64,000 bases of DNA from Rhizobium aethiopicum (GTDB taxonomy: Bacteria > Pseudomonadota > Alphaproteobacteria > Rhizobiales > Rhizobiaceae), in NCBI RefSeq assembly GCF_014197535.1, contig NZ_JACIFV010000009.1, forward strand, positions 66,082 through 130,081, read 5' to 3'. This document shows positions 16,565-27,629 of the stretch, piece after piece (positions within the stretch are counted from its first letter, which is position 1; the number at the start of each line of letters is the position of its first letter). The notes beneath the pieces are model-generated. The model did not search any database and was not told where the DNA came from. It saw only the letters and a program-made list of their open reading frames with translations. Position numbers and translations under genes: made by a program.

Positions 16565-17821
16565 TCAAAACAGGAGGAGCGACCCCAGAGACAGAATGAG
16601 TGCGGGGAACATGACGACGGTTCCGAGTTTTAGAAACGTCCAGGCGCCGATATGCAGGCCTTCGCGGCGCAGGGCAGACAGCCACAAGATCGTCGCCAGC
16701 GACCCCGTCACCGACAGATTGGGCCCGAGATCGACGCCGATCAGCACGGCGCCGGCGATCTTGTCGGAGACACCGGCGGCCTGCACCACGCTGCCGGCAA
16801 GCAAGCCGGCCGGAAGATTGTTCACGAGGTTGCAGATCACGCCGACGAGCAGGCCCGCCGTGCCGATCGCCTGCGATTGCGAGAACAAGGCAAGCGCAGC
16901 CAGCTGATCGGAGAGAATGTTCGTCAAGCCGGTGTGATCGAGAGATTCGACGATGACGAACAGGCCGGCGACCAGCGGCAGAACGCTCCAGCTGATGCCC
17001 TTCATCGTCTCGGCCGGGCTTTGACGCGTCAGCATCAGAACGATCGCGGTGGTGATCGTGCCCGCAACAAAGGTCGGCACGCCGAGATCGACATGCACGG
17101 CCGACGCAGCGATAAGAACAATGGCCGTCAGCAGGATCCCCCATCCGGCCAGGCGGGCGCTGCGGGAGAGGGGCGGCCGCTGCGTGTCGGCGGCAAGAGT
17201 ATCTTCTGCAAGGGCGCGGCGCTGCGTCCAGTAGAGGCAGAGGAACGTGGCGACGATCGAAATTATCGATGGCAGCATGAATGTCGACAACCAGCGGGAC
17301 AGCGGCGGCATATCACCGCCGGCAAAGATCACCAGATTGGCCGGATTGGAAATCGGCAGGACGAAGCTCGCGGCATTGGCGATGAAGGCGCAGATCAACA
17401 GATAAGGCATCGGGTCCTTCACCCGCGCCGTCCGGCAGGCGGCATAGACGGCCGGCGTCAGCACCACGGCCGTCGCATCGTTGGAAAGAAAGACGGTGAC
17501 AACCACGCCGACAAGATAGACGAGCACGAAGAGACGGCGGGGTGATCGTTGGGCGTAGGCGATTGCAATGGCGGCGATCCAGTCGAACAGGCCTTCGCGC
17601 CGGGCAAGTTCGGAGAGCAGCATCATGCCGATCAGAAAGAGATAAACGTCGCCGCCCTTGGCGACGCCCGCCAGGGCATCATGGGGTCCGAGCAGGCGGA
17701 AGGCGAGCAGGAGCAGGGCGCCGAAAACGGCCCAGATCGCTTCCGGCCACCGAAAGGGACGGACGACGACGGCCATCGCAGTGAGGCCGGCGATCCCCCA
17801 GGTCATGGCATGTTCAGTCAT
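16565..17821 (-). CDS. ArsB/SLC13-type inner-membrane anion transporter
   Basis: A 418-aa polytopic protein of the ion-transporter superfamily that includes the arsenite pump ArsB. Recognisable parts are GGDVYLFLIGMMLLSELARREGLFDW, VFLSNDATAVVLTPAVYAA (the re-entrant Asn-Asp motif), FVLPISNPANLVIF and the second half repeat NLVNNLPAGLL...GVDLGPNLSVTGSLATILW. These paired SNDA / NNLPA motifs mark the inverted repeat. ATG 17821 gives the family start; the frame is open upstream but without homology. No arsR or arsC lies nearby, so the substrate is uncertain. Confidence 0.85.
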   Translation of the reverse strand: MTEHAMTWGIAGLTAMAVVVRPFRWPEAIWAVFGALLLLAFRLLGPHDALAGVAKGGDVYLFLIGMMLLSELARREGLFDWIAAIAIAYAQRSPRRLFVLVYLVGVVVTVFLSNDATAVVLTPAVYAACRTARVKDPMPYLLICAFIANAASFVLPISNPANLVIFAGGDMPPLSRWLSTFMLPSIISIVATFLCLYWTQRRALAEDTLAADTQRPPLSRSARLAGWGILLTAIVLIAASAVHVDLGVPTFVAGTITTAIVLMLTRQSPAETMKGISWSVLPLVAGLFVIVESLDHTGLTNILSDQLAALALFSQSQAIGTAGLLVGVICNLVNNLPAGLLAGSVVQAAGVSDKIAGAVLIGVDLGPNLSVTGSLATILWLSALRREGLHIGAWTFLKLGTVVMFPALILSLGSLLLF

Positions 17822-18032
17822 TTGCAATCGCGTTCGGTTGGGGCGCGGCAGAACAGCCGCCAAGGTTGATGCAAGAGCTTTTCGGCGATCGAATACATGT
17901 TTGGTCGGGCAGTGACAAATCCGTTTGTCTTGAAAAGCCGCAAATACCAGAAGCAGCAGCCCAATCGGCCAGCGGAACAATCACAGCAGGATCTGGTTTA
18001 ACTCGCACCACGTATCTCCGACGGAGGTGACG

Positions 18033-18260
18033 ATGTGGGCAGTTCTGATTGGTGCCGCTCTCATAATTGGTGGCCTTGTTTTTCTCTTGCGGCCGACGCT
18101 TCGTCGAAAGCCGAGTGATCCGCACCTGATGCCGCAAGGCGGCGCCACGCTCGAACCGCGACGCCAAGGCCTGAGGTTCCTCAGCTTGGCGCGGAACTGG
18201 CCGGCGCTGGTTGTCATCGCGGTCGGTGCGGTTTTCCTGGTTTTCGGGAGCTACTGGTGA
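18033..18260 (+). CDS. Small two-helix membrane protein (75 aa)
   Basis: Starts MWAVLIGAALIIGGLVFLLRP, a first membrane helix, then a basic Pro-rich loop (RKPSDPHLMPQGG), then a second helix (NWPALVVIAVGAVFLVFGSYW). ACGGAGG (18021-18027) sits exactly before ATG 18033, good evidence for translation. It is divergent from the ArsB-type transporter across 211 bp. Function unknown; a small accessory or stress membrane protein is possible. Confidence 0.65.
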   Translation: MWAVLIGAALIIGGLVFLLRPTLRRKPSDPHLMPQGGATLEPRRQGLRFLSLARNWPALVVIAVGAVFLVFGSYW

Positions 18261-18334
18261 CAGACGACAGTTTTGGCCACTCCGCACCGCATCTCTCCCA
18301 TCAAGACCCGATTTGCCGCCAGTATGTCGCAAGC

Positions 18335-18928
18335 TTATGCGGACGCCTTGAGAAGGCCTGCAGCCAGAGCGTCGAAGGCCTCGACAGCTTTCGGCAGCAC
18401 ATCCTGCGGCTCGTCACTGGCAGCGATCCAGAGGGCGGCATTCAGAGCAGCGCCGTTGAGCAGCCGGGCGGCTGCTTCCGCGTCGACCGGCTTGAGGGCG
18501 CCCTGGACGATAAGGCGATCGATTGTCTGCCTGGTTGCCTGAAGGCAGCTGCTCTGGCTCGGCCATTGCGATGGATCACCCAATACGGCGGGCCCGTCGA
18601 GCAGAACGATGCGTTGGACCTCCGGATCAAGCGCCATTTCGATATAAGCCGCGCCTTCTGCGAGCAGACCTTGCCAGTCGTCACCCGCACGGGCGCCAAT
18701 CTCCTGGGCGCGCGATGCCATTTCCGTGTCGATCTTATCGACAACTGCTGCAAGCAGCCCGCGCTTGTCTCCGAAGTTATGGTACAGCGCCCCCCGCGTC
18801 AGGCCGGCTTCGGCAGTTAGCTCGTCCATCGAGGCGGCGGCATATCCCTTCTCGGCAAAGGCTTTTCGGGCAGCCGCGATCAGCTTCGCACGATTTTCCT
18901 CCATCGTCTGGCTGCGTTTTTTTGCCAT
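18335..18928 (-). CDS. TetR/AcrR family transcriptional regulator
   Basis: A 197-aa dimeric repressor type. The N-terminal helix-turn-helix is typical of TetR: KLIAAARKAFAEKGYAAASMDELTAEAGLTRGALYHNFGDKRGLLAAVV (residues about 14-62). The C-terminal ligand domain contains QRIVLLDGPAVLGDPSQW and RLLNGAALNAALWIA. It is divergent from a RidA-family gene, and the 143-bp gap holds three near-identical palindromes, so it very probably controls itself and the RidA gene. Inducer unknown. Confidence 0.94.
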   Translation of the reverse strand: MAKKRSQTMEENRAKLIAAARKAFAEKGYAAASMDELTAEAGLTRGALYHNFGDKRGLLAAVVDKIDTEMASRAQEIGARAGDDWQGLLAEGAAYIEMALDPEVQRIVLLDGPAVLGDPSQWPSQSSCLQATRQTIDRLIVQGALKPVDAEAAARLLNGAALNAALWIAASDEPQDVLPKAVEAFDALAAGLLKASA

Positions 18929-18943
18929 CTCATCTCCAATTTC

Positions 18944-19012
18944 ACATACGGTGCGTATATGAAGCTTGACATACGGCCCGTATGTGGCCTATTTCATATA
19001 CGCACCGTATAT
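18944..19012. promoter_or_regulatory. Three tandem operator palindromes for the TetR regulator
   Basis: Three 17-bp palindromes of the form A-Y-ATACG-NNN-CGTAT-R-T: ACATACGGTGCGTATAT (18944-18960), ACATACGGCCCGTATGT (18969-18985, perfect) and ATATACGCACCGTATAT (18996-19012). Centres lie 25 and 27 bp apart. They fill the space between the divergent TetR and RidA starts. Confidence 0.85.
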
Positions 19013-19071
19013 CAGATGGCATAGGGACCTGTGAAGCTCCGCCTGCTGCTCATCCAATGATAGGAAACGAG

Positions 19072-19470
19072 ATGACAATGAACCGACGCGAAGCAATCTT
19101 TCCGGCGAACAGACATGCCCTTTACGAGGACCATGGTTATTCGGCCGCCATCCGAACCGGCGATCTTCTGTTCGTCTCCGGCCAGGTCGGCAGCCGTTCC
19201 GATGGAACACCTGAACCGGACTTCCAGCGCCAGGTCCGGCTGGCTTTCGAAAACCTCAAGGCGACGCTGGAGGCTGCCGGCTGTAGCTTTGACGACATAG
19301 TGGATGTGACGACGTTCCATACCGATCCCGAGAACCAGTTTGAAACGATCATGGCCGTCAAGCAGGAGACTTTCAGCAAGCCGCCCTATCCGAACTGGAC
19401 CGCGATCGGCGTGAACTGGCTGGCGGGCTTCGATTTTGAGATCAAGGTCATCGCCCGCATTCCGGCATGA
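19072..19470 (+). CDS. RidA family (YjgF/YER057c/UK114) protein
   Basis: A 132-aa trimeric enamine/imine deaminase-fold protein. Family motifs seen are AIRTGDLLFVSGQVGSRSDGTPEPDFQRQVRLAFENLKATLEAAGCSFDDIVDVTTFHTD and the C-terminal FEIKVIARIPA, which carries the conserved arginine. AGGAAACGAG precedes ATG 19072. It is regulated, by inference, by the divergent TetR protein. It may be a specialised deaminase or detoxification protein rather than housekeeping RidA, because it has its own repressor. Confidence 0.92.
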   Translation: MTMNRREAIFPANRHALYEDHGYSAAIRTGDLLFVSGQVGSRSDGTPEPDFQRQVRLAFENLKATLEAAGCSFDDIVDVTTFHTDPENQFETIMAVKQETFSKPPYPNWTAIGVNWLAGFDFEIKVIARIPA

Positions 19471-19493
19471 TCCCACAGGGCTCCCGTTCGGTC

Positions 19494-20432
19494 CTACTGA
19501 GCGAAGAGCTCGGGGATGATCAGGCGCGCATGATCGCGCAGACTTACCGCTTGTTGCTCAGCGATAAAGCGGTAAGGCCAGCGCAGCCTTGTGGTGACCG
19601 GACCCCAGTTGCCGATCGCGGCAAGCAGTTTGTCGAGCGCTGCGTTGGAATGGCCGCGGTCACGGCGAAACGGGACGATGTGATCGTCCATGAAGGCGCA
19701 GATGCGGCTTTCAATATCAAGCGCTGCGTCGAGATCCCGGTGCATCAGCTCTGTCCAGGCCTGGGCGCCGCGGGGATGAAGACAGGCAACATTCGAAAAC
19801 GCCCCGGCAGCGACGCCCTGCTTCATGCCGGTTGCGAGATGGTGGCCGGGAATGAACAGCGAAAATTCGGAAAGATGCGCTCGTGCCTGCGAATACCAGG
19901 CGTCGTCTCCATCGGCGATCTTCATCCCGACCACTGAAGGGCAGGGGCCGCAAACCTCGCTGAGCTCGGCTGGCGACAGGACACGTTTCGCATGCGGCGG
20001 ATTGTAAAGGATGAGCGGGATTCCTTCCGCCGCCTCCGACGCGCGCTTCAGGAAATCGGTGGCTTCGAGATTGGTGAGCGGCCACCAGTCGGGAAGGATC
20101 ACCTGGATCGCCAATGGCTTATGAAGAGTTGCGCGGCGCAGCCGATCGAGCATGATGATCGGATCCGGCTGACAGGCGCCGATGACGAACGGCATTCCGG
20201 CCGCGCGGCAACGCGACGCCAGCACGTCCTGAATTCGCTCGTACTCGGCTTCCGTCTGATTGTGGAATTCTCCCGCCGTACCGTTCGAATAGATGCCGTC
20301 GACCCCGGCGGCGATCAGTATGTCGATTTCCTCGGCGAGCTTTTCGAAATCGATGCTGTCGTCTTCGGCGATCGGTAAGAGCAGGCTTGCCCAGTTGCCC
20401 GCGATCGGGTGGCGCCGGGGTGTGGTGGTCAT
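19494..20432 (-). CDS. DapA/NanA-family class I aldolase/lyase (distal copy)
   Basis: A 312-aa TIM-barrel of the dihydrodipicolinate synthase/N-acetylneuraminate lyase family. It has the GTAGEF pyruvate-carboxylate motif (GIYSNGTAGEFHN), Tyr143 in ILYNPP, and Schiff-base Lys171 in VVGMKIADG. It is too divergent for lysine synthesis; a lyase or hydratase acting on a sugar acid or hydroxyproline-type substrate is more likely. It is last in the ABC operon, 10 bp after the dppF-like gene, and converges on the RidA gene. Confidence 0.88.
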   Translation of the reverse strand: MTTTPRRHPIAGNWASLLLPIAEDDSIDFEKLAEEIDILIAAGVDGIYSNGTAGEFHNQTEAEYERIQDVLASRCRAAGMPFVIGACQPDPIIMLDRLRRATLHKPLAIQVILPDWWPLTNLEATDFLKRASEAAEGIPLILYNPPHAKRVLSPAELSEVCGPCPSVVGMKIADGDDAWYSQARAHLSEFSLFIPGHHLATGMKQGVAAGAFSNVACLHPRGAQAWTELMHRDLDAALDIESRICAFMDDHIVPFRRDRGHSNAALDKLLAAIGNWGPVTTRLRWPYRFIAEQQAVSLRDHARLIIPELFAQ

Positions 20433-20442
20433 CGCAAGTCCT

Positions 20443-21392
<950 letters not shown>

Positions 21393-21396
<4 letters not shown>

Positions 21397-22421
21397 CGGA
21401 TCTCCTGCCAGCGAATGCAGCGGCTCTGGTGGCACGGATTGACCTCGGCAAGCGGCGGCAGAGCCAGGCGGCAGGCGTCGATGGCGAATTTGCAGCGCGG
21501 CTGGAAAGCGCATCCGGCCGGCATGTTCATCAGGCTCGGCACGACGCCGGGAATGGCCGCCAGCCTTTCACCCGCCTGCTTCATCCGGCTTGCATCGCCG
21601 AGTTTCGGCATCGAGGCCATGAGGCCGATCGTATAGGGATGTCTCGGATTGCGGAAAACCTCGGCCACTGGCCCGGTCTCGACGATCCGCCCCGCATACA
21701 TCACCACTACCCGATGCGCGATTTCGGCGACAACGCCGAGATTATGGGTGACGAAGAGCATGGCCATGCCGCGTTCGCGCTGCAGCTTCTGCAGCAGGGC
21801 CAGAATCTGCGCCTGGATGGTGACGTCGAGCGCCGTCGTCGGCTCGTCGGCGATCAGCAGCGTCGGGTCGCAGGCAAGCGCCATGGCGATCGTGGCGCGC
21901 TGGCGCATGCCGCCGGAGAGCTCGTGCGGATATTGACCGGCGCGGCGCCGGGCATCGGGAATGCCGACGCTGTCGAGAAGGGCGACGGCCGCATCCATCG
22001 CGGTCTTCCGGTCCGCCCAGCGATGGATGCGGATCGGCTCGGAAATCTGGTCGCCGATGGTGTAGACCGGGTTGAGGCTCGACATCGGCTCCTGAAAGAC
22101 CATCCCGACATCATTGCCGCGGATGGCGCGCATCTCGTGTTCGGCGAGCGAGACAAGATTGCTGACGGCGCCGTTCTTGCGCTTCAGATGGATGCTGCCG
22201 GCGGCGATCGCACCGATATTGCGGGTCAGAAGCCGCATGACCGAAAGGCTGGTGACCGATTTGCCCGAACCGGACTCGCCGACGAGAGCAAGCGTCTCGC
22301 CGGCGGCCACCGTCAGATCGATGCTGTTGACCGCCGTCACTTCGCCCGAGCGGATACGGAAGACGGTCCGCAGTCCCTTGACGTCGAGAATGGTGTCGGC
22401 GGTCTGTTGCATGGCGTCCAT
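21393..22421 (-). CDS. Oligopeptide/dipeptide-type ABC transporter ATP-binding protein (DppD-like)
   Basis: A 342-aa ATPase subunit. Walker [15 protein letters not shown]-loop [11 protein letters not shown], signature [18 protein letters not shown], Walker [13 protein letters not shown], then a C-terminal oligo_HPY tail with [14 protein letters not shown]. Its start overlaps the upstream lyase stop by one base (TGATG) and its stop overlaps the next ATPase start, so translation of the three genes is coupled. Confidence 0.95.
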
Positions 22422-23338
22422 CAGGGAAGCAGGCCGGTCGCGCGCAGGATTTCGTCGATCCTTGCCGTTTCGGCCTCGTTGAGGGCTGCCCGCGGACGCG
22501 GCATCAGCGCCGTATCGATGATACCGAGGCTCTTCATCGCGGCCTTGAAGGCGCCGATGCCGGCGGCGCCGCCGCTGACGCGGCCTGCACCGACCCAGAC
22601 GATTTCGAAGAGCCGGCAGAGGCGCTCCTGCTCCTTGCGGGCCGCGGCCCAGTCGCCGCGCTGGGCGGCATTCCAGAGCCTGACGTAACCGTGCGGATCG
22701 ACATTGGCGATGCCAGGCACCACCCCATGGGCGCCCATCTGCAGCGCCGTATCGACGACGATTTCGGAGCCGGTCATCAGGAAGACGTCCTTGTGGTCGG
22801 CGAGATCGAGCAGCACGTAACGGAAATTGCCGTCGTCGCCGCTCGAATCCTTGATGCCGATGATCGTTCCCTCTTTCGCAAGCGTCACGCTGGTCTGGCG
22901 CTGCAGTTTCACATGCACGCAGACGGGAATGTCATAAGCGATCAGCGGTACGTCGACGGCGTCGCGGATATAGCGGAAGTGATCGATGATCTCGGCCTGG
23001 CTGGTGACCGTATAGAACGGCGCCGTGACGACGACCGCGTCGGCGCCGGCCGATTTCGCGGTCCTGGCATGGTTGATGACCCTGTCGGTGGTCGGGTCGA
23101 TGACGCCGACGATTAGCGGTACGCGACCGTTGATGACCTTGGCCGAATGCTCGATGATCTCCTCCCGGCTCTTTTCGTCATGGAAGATCACCTCGCTGGT
23201 CGAACCGAGCACGAACAGGCCATGACATCCGGCCTCGATCAGATTTTCGAGCACCCGGGTGTAGGACGGGTAATCGACCGTGTAGTCCTTGTTCAGCGGG
23301 GTTATGACGGGAGGAACGACACCCTTGAATTTGCTCAT
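22421..23338 (-). CDS. DapA-family lyase/aldolase (operon-internal copy)
   Basis: A 305-aa class I aldolase of the DHDPS/NAL superfamily, with [13 protein letters not shown], Tyr135 in LIAYDIPV and Lys163 in [10 protein letters not shown]. The pyruvate-binding motif reads GSTSE instead of GTTGE, common in members acting on sugar acids or hydroxyproline metabolites. It is embedded between the permease and ATPase genes (19 bp after dppC, 1-bp overlap with dppD), so it very probably acts on the imported compound. It differs clearly from the second DapA-like protein at 19.5 kb. Confidence 0.9.
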   Translation of the reverse strand: MSKFKGVVPPVITPLNKDYTVDYPSYTRVLENLIEAGCHGLFVLGSTSEVIFHDEKSREEIIEHSAKVINGRVPLIVGVIDPTTDRVINHARTAKSAGADAVVVTAPFYTVTSQAEIIDHFRYIRDAVDVPLIAYDIPVCVHVKLQRQTSVTLAKEGTIIGIKDSSGDDGNFRYVLLDLADHKDVFLMTGSEIVVDTALQMGAHGVVPGIANVDPHGYVRLWNAAQRGDWAAARKEQERLCRLFEIVWVGAGRVSGGAAGIGAFKAAMKSLGIIDTALMPRPRAALNEAETARIDEILRATGLLP

Positions 23339-23357
23339 TTTCGCTTTCTTTCGATCG

Positions 23358-24233
23358 TCAGTTTAATTCGGCGCGAGGGTCGAAGGCATCGCGAAGACCA
23401 TCGCCAATGAAGTTGATTGCAAGGACGGCAAGCACCAGGAACCCGCCGGGAAACAGCCACTGCCAGGGGTATTGTTCGAGCACGGCGGTAGAGCGGGCGG
23501 CATTCAGCATGTTGCCCCAGCTTGCCGCCGGCGGCGCAATGCCGAGCCCGAGGAAGGAAAGTCCGGCCTCGAGCAGGATGGCATTGGCGATCTGCAGCGT
23601 CGCGAAGACGACGAGGATGTCGATCGAGTTCGGCAGGCCGTGGCGGAAGAGGAGATGCGGCAGACCCGCCCCCATGCCTCTTGCCGCCATCACGAAGTCG
23701 CGTTCGCGAAGTTCCAAGAGCCGCGAGCGCACCATTCGCGCCAGCAGAGGCCAGGATAGAAGCGAGATGACGAAGACCGTCGGCCAGATGCCGGTGCCGG
23801 CGATCGAGGCGAGCACCAGCAGGAAGATGACCGGCGGCAGCGTCATGACGAGATCGACGAACCGCATCGTGACCGCATCTGCAAAGCGGCCGGCAAGTGC
23901 CGAGACGGCGCCGATCAGGAAACCGATGATGGCGGAAATGACGGTCGAGGTGAGGGCCACCAGCAGCGAAATGCGGCCGCCGTCCAGGACCCGGGCGAGG
24001 ATGTCGCGGCCGACCCCATCCGTGCCGAACCAGTGTGTCGGCCCCGGCTGCGCATTCATCGCGATGAGATCGATGTCGTTGGGCTTGAAGCTCCACCACA
24101 GCGGATAGGAAAGGATCGCGGCGATCATCAGCGCGATCATGCAGAGGCCGAGCAGGCCGGTCCGGTTGAGCAGGAAGCGATGCAGGGAGCGTACGATCGG
24201 GCCCGGGCTGCGGGCAGGGTTTCGTGCCAGCAT
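23358..24233 (-). CDS. ABC transporter permease (DppC-like)
   Basis: A 291-aa inner-membrane subunit of the OppC/DppC type, with six predicted helices and the EAA loop visible as [27 protein letters not shown]. The periplasmic segment [17 protein letters not shown] is a hallmark of this family. It starts three bases after the DppB-like gene. With DppB it forms the translocation pore. Confidence 0.95.
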   Translation of the reverse strand: MLARNPARSPGPIVRSLHRFLLNRTGLLGLCMIALMIAAILSYPLWWSFKPNDIDLIAMNAQPGPTHWFGTDGVGRDILARVLDGGRISLLVALTSTVISAIIGFLIGAVSALAGRFADAVTMRFVDLVMTLPPVIFLLVLASIAGTGIWPTVFVISLLSWPLLARMVRSRLLELRERDFVMAARGMGAGLPHLLFRHGLPNSIDILVVFATLQIANAILLEAGLSFLGLGIAPPAASWGNMLNAARSTAVLEQYPWQWLFPGGFLVLAVLAINFIGDGLRDAFDPRAELN

Positions 24234-24236
24234 CGC

Positions 24237-25196
24237 TTAGCCCACCTTGATCCGCGGATCGACCACCGCATAGGCAAGGTCGGTCAGAAGATTGACGACG
24301 ATGACGCAGGCGCCGATCACCAGCGTCGAACCCATGATCACCGGATAGTCGCGACCCTCCACGGCATCGACCATGAGCAGGCCCATGCCGGGCCAGTTGA
24401 AGACGCTTTCGATGAAGATCGCGCCACCGATCGCAAGGCCGATGGTCGAGCCGATCAGCGTGATGACGGGAAGCAGCGCATTGCGCAAAGCGTGTTTGGT
24501 GATGACCCAGAATTCGAAGACGCCTTTGGCGCGGGCGGTGCGCACATAGTCCTGGTTCAGGACCTCCAGCATCGAGGCGCGCATATAGCGCATGATCAGC
24601 GCTGTCTGGGCGACGGCCAGCAATGTCGCGGGCAGGATGAGGTGATGGAGAAGGTCGGTGACGGAAAATTCCTGGCCCGGTGTCAGCATGCCGCCGGAGG
24701 GCATCCAGTTGAAATAGACCGAAAAGAGATAGAGACCGACAAGAGCGCTGAGGAAGGGCGGGCTGGAAATACCGGTGACTGCGAAGACCGACAGGGACAG
24801 GTCGGTGATGGAGTTGCGGCGAACCGCGCTGACGACGCCGGTCGCGATGCCCGCAACGATCGCGATCACGATCGCGGATCCCATCAAGAGGACTGTCGGG
24901 CCGACGCGCGAGAGCACGAGGCCGAGCACCGGCTGGTCCGGCCGCTTGATCGAATAGCCGAGATTGCCCGTCAGCGCCTGGCGCAGCCAGCCAAGATACT
25001 GCACCGGCAGCGGCTGATCGAGCCCGAGCGTGGCGCGCAGCTCGGCAAGATCCGACGACGACATCGGAATATTGGGGTCGATATAGGCGTCGATCGGATC
25101 GCCGGGTGTGAGGCGCAGCATGGCGAAGATCAGCACGCTCAAGGCAAGCAGCATGCCCACTCCGATCAGCAGGCGCCGGAGACTGTATCTCAGCAT
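24237..25196 (-). CDS. ABC transporter permease (DppB-like)
   Basis: A 319-aa inner-membrane permease. The N-terminus [34 protein letters not shown] is typical of OppB/DppB, and the EAA loop reads [33 protein letters not shown]. The C-terminal VDPRIKVG is also a family feature. It sits between the binding-protein gene (82 bp upstream) and DppC (3 bp downstream). Confidence 0.95.
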   Translation of the reverse strand: MLRYSLRRLLIGVGMLLALSVLIFAMLRLTPGDPIDAYIDPNIPMSSSDLAELRATLGLDQPLPVQYLGWLRQALTGNLGYSIKRPDQPVLGLVLSRVGPTVLLMGSAIVIAIVAGIATGVVSAVRRNSITDLSLSVFAVTGISSPPFLSALVGLYLFSVYFNWMPSGGMLTPGQEFSVTDLLHHLILPATLLAVAQTALIMRYMRASMLEVLNQDYVRTARAKGVFEFWVITKHALRNALLPVITLIGSTIGLAIGGAIFIESVFNWPGMGLLMVDAVEGRDYPVIMGSTLVIGACVIVVNLLTDLAYAVVDPRIKVG

Positions 25197-25278
25197 GAAA
25201 TCCGTTCCTGTGCGGGCGGCCCACTGCGCCTCGAAAGACGCGCGGGACCGACCTATGCTTCTCGGGATGCGTTACGCC

Positions 25279-26865
25279 CTATTCGGCGATCGCCCATTTC
25301 TCCGGATGCGCCTGATATGGGCCGCCGCCGGGAGCAGGGGTCCAGACGAAGTCCTTCAGCTTGGAGGCGGCGACGCCGTACCGTTTCGCCACCCATAGCG
25401 GACCCCAGGGCAGTTCCTTGTTCATCACCCTGCAGACGTCCTGGTAACGGCCGTCGCGCTTTGCAGCATCCGTTTCGGCAAGCGCCGCGTCGAGAGCGGC
25501 CGTCAGCACCGGCATGCGCACGCGCGCGACATTCGGGCCGGCCGGCGGGATCTGCTTTTCGTTGAGGCCGACATTGATGCTCCCCGGATCCGGGCCGTTC
25601 TGCAGGCCGGCATAGACCATCTGAAATTGTGCGACGTCAGGCGTCGGATTGAGTACGATGCTGTTGTAGGTCGGGGTGTCGACGGCGCGCGGCGTTACGT
25701 TGATGCCGACCTGGGCGAGCATCGCCTGGACCGCCGCCATGACATTGGCGGCAAGCGGCGTCGTGTAATAGGTCAGAAGGGTGATCGGCTTGTTGCCGTT
25801 GATCTCATCCCAGCCGGCCTCCTTCAGCAGCTGCTTGGCCTTCTCCGGGTCATAGGCATAGGTCTCGATGCCTTTCGGCACCACCTGATCGGCGACATAG
25901 GCGCAGTTTGCAGGTTTCGCCGCGCCGCCGTAGAGGCTCTGGATGATTGCATCGCGATTGATCGCGTACATCACCGCCTGACGGACCCGAACATCTTTCC
26001 AGATCGGCGAGTCGTGGTTGAAGCCGAGATAGTTGACGACGAAGGAATTGCCTTCGATGACGCGGAAATCCTTATTGTCGTTGAAGGCCTTCAGATCGTT
26101 GGAATCGACATAAGTGAACTGGATCTCGCCGGCGCGCAGTGCGGCGATCGCCGCTGCCGGATTGGCGAAATAGCGGTTGATGATCTTTTCGAGCGCCGGT
26201 TTGCCGCCGCGGTAGTCGGTGTTGGCGACAAGTTCGACATATTGATCGGTGACATATTTGCTGAACTTGAACGGCCCTGTGCCGATCGGCGCGGTGGACC
26301 ACCATGTGTTCTTGGCGAGCTGATCGGCAGGGATCTGCGAAAGCGCGTGCTCCGGCAGCATCATCACCTTAGTCAGCGTGTCCATCAGGCTGGCGGACGG
26401 GGCCGAGAGCTTGATGACCAGGGTCTTGTCGTCCTTGGCCTCGACCGAGGAAACGGCATTCAGGCGGGCCGCCAGGACGGAGCCGGTCTTGGCGTTCTTG
26501 GCGAGCTCGATGGTGAACTTGGCGTCCTTTGCCGTGAAAGGCTTGCCGTCATGCCATTTCGCATCGGCAAGCGTGAAGGTGTAGGTCAATTGGTCGGGAC
26601 TGACCTCATAGGACGAGGCGAGCTGGCCGACGACCTTCTCGAGCTTCTCGTCATAGGTCACCAGCGGCTCGAAATAGACGCTGAGCCACGTGAAGCCGCC
26701 CGTCGCGGCGAGCGGATTGAAATTGCCCTGGAAACCGCCGGGACCGACATCGAAGCCGCCGGACAGCGTGGCTGCCTGCGCGGGGCCGGTGAAGGCCGGG
26801 ACGACGGTCGTCGCCATCAAAGCAGTCAATGCGATGGCCGATGATAGTCTTTGCAGTCGTTTCAT
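25279..26865 (-). CDS. ABC transporter periplasmic substrate-binding protein (family 5)
   Basis: A 528-aa family-5 solute-binding protein (Opp/Dpp/Nik type). The signal peptide covers residues 1-32 (ALTALMATTVVPAFTGPAQAA). Typical segments are VGQLASSYEVSPDQLTYTFTLADAKWHDGKPFTAKDAKF, WKDVRVRQAVMYAINRDAII and YDPEKAKQLLKEAGW. Its ATG overlaps the regulator stop (ATGA), an unusually tight link between a regulator and a binding protein. The ligand is not predictable; the two lyases in the operon suggest a sugar acid, amino-acid derivative or opine-like compound. Confidence 0.94.
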   Translation of the reverse strand: MKRLQRLSSAIALTALMATTVVPAFTGPAQAATLSGGFDVGPGGFQGNFNPLAATGGFTWLSVYFEPLVTYDEKLEKVVGQLASSYEVSPDQLTYTFTLADAKWHDGKPFTAKDAKFTIELAKNAKTGSVLAARLNAVSSVEAKDDKTLVIKLSAPSASLMDTLTKVMMLPEHALSQIPADQLAKNTWWSTAPIGTGPFKFSKYVTDQYVELVANTDYRGGKPALEKIINRYFANPAAAIAALRAGEIQFTYVDSNDLKAFNDNKDFRVIEGNSFVVNYLGFNHDSPIWKDVRVRQAVMYAINRDAIIQSLYGGAAKPANCAYVADQVVPKGIETYAYDPEKAKQLLKEAGWDEINGNKPITLLTYYTTPLAANVMAAVQAMLAQVGINVTPRAVDTPTYNSIVLNPTPDVAQFQMVYAGLQNGPDPGSINVGLNEKQIPPAGPNVARVRMPVLTAALDAALAETDAAKRDGRYQDVCRVMNKELPWGPLWVAKRYGVAASKLKDFVWTPAPGGGPYQAHPEKWAIAE

Positions 26866-27593
26866 TGTGCTCCTCCCAGATTTGCACTTTTCTTGTTGGC
26901 TGCGATCACCCGGGAAATGCCGTCATAATGGCGGTCCAGGCGCTTCTGCGCTTCCGCGACGTCCTTCGCCTCGATGGCATCGACGATCGCCGCGTGATCC
27001 CTCCAGGTGGCGACAGGGTCGACATTGTCGAGATTGACGAAATCGGACGCCTTGTAGAAGGCGAGCCAGAACACGTCGATCAGCCGGGCAAGGGTCATGT
27101 TGTTCTGGCAGCGGAAGAGTAGGGTATGAAAAAGCTGGTCTTCGTCGGCAAAGGATTGTCCACGCTCCGCATGGACCCGCATGCGCTCCACCGTGGCGCG
27201 CAGCTCGGCGATATCGTCGTCGCCGATCATCTCAAGCGTCTTGCCGATTAGCCCGACTTCGAGGGTGCGGCGGATCTCGATCACTTCTTCGATCTGGCGC
27301 AAGGCGCCGCCGAGGCCATAAGCGAGATTGTCGAGCAGCGGCTCGAATGAGAATGCCTTTACGAAGATGCCGACACCCCGGCGCGATTCCAGCACACCCA
27401 GCGATTCCAGCGCCTTGATGCCTTCGCGCAGGGAATTGCGGCTGACACCGAGTTGGTTCGCCAGGTCGGATTCGGCCGGAAGCAGCGTGCCGGGCTTCAA
27501 TCCGTTGTCGCTGATATAGGCGCGCAGGCTTTCCTGCACGGAGACGTGGAGAAGAGGCGCACGGGTGAGGGGCTTCATGGATTTCAGCGACAT
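26862..27593 (-). CDS. FadR-subfamily GntR transcriptional regulator
   Basis: A 243-aa regulator. The winged helix at residues 18-78 includes LRAYISDNGLKPGTLLPAESDLANQLGVSRNSLREGIKALESLGVLESRRGVGIFV, a classic GntR motif. The C-terminal FCD-type all-helical domain (about 90-235) has the metal/ligand motifs EVIEIRRTLEVGLIG, DEDQLFHTLLF and WRDHAAIVDAIEAKD. It is the first gene of the ABC operon and overlaps the binding-protein gene by 4 bp. A palindrome 37 bp upstream is its likely operator. Confidence 0.94.
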   Translation of the reverse strand: MSLKSMKPLTRAPLLHVSVQESLRAYISDNGLKPGTLLPAESDLANQLGVSRNSLREGIKALESLGVLESRRGVGIFVKAFSFEPLLDNLAYGLGGALRQIEEVIEIRRTLEVGLIGKTLEMIGDDDIAELRATVERMRVHAERGQSFADEDQLFHTLLFRCQNNMTLARLIDVFWLAFYKASDFVNLDNVDPVATWRDHAAIVDAIEAKDVAEAQKRLDRHYDGISRVIAANKKSANLGGAQ

Positions 27594-27629
27594 GCGTTCT
27601 CATTCGTCTGCAGTGGAGATGCTAGAGAC

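Noticed and set aside
18257..18820. Plus-strand open frame over the tetR gene
   Set aside because: The minus strand has a textbook TetR helix-turn-helix and an operator region; the plus-strand translation is unrelated to any family I know.
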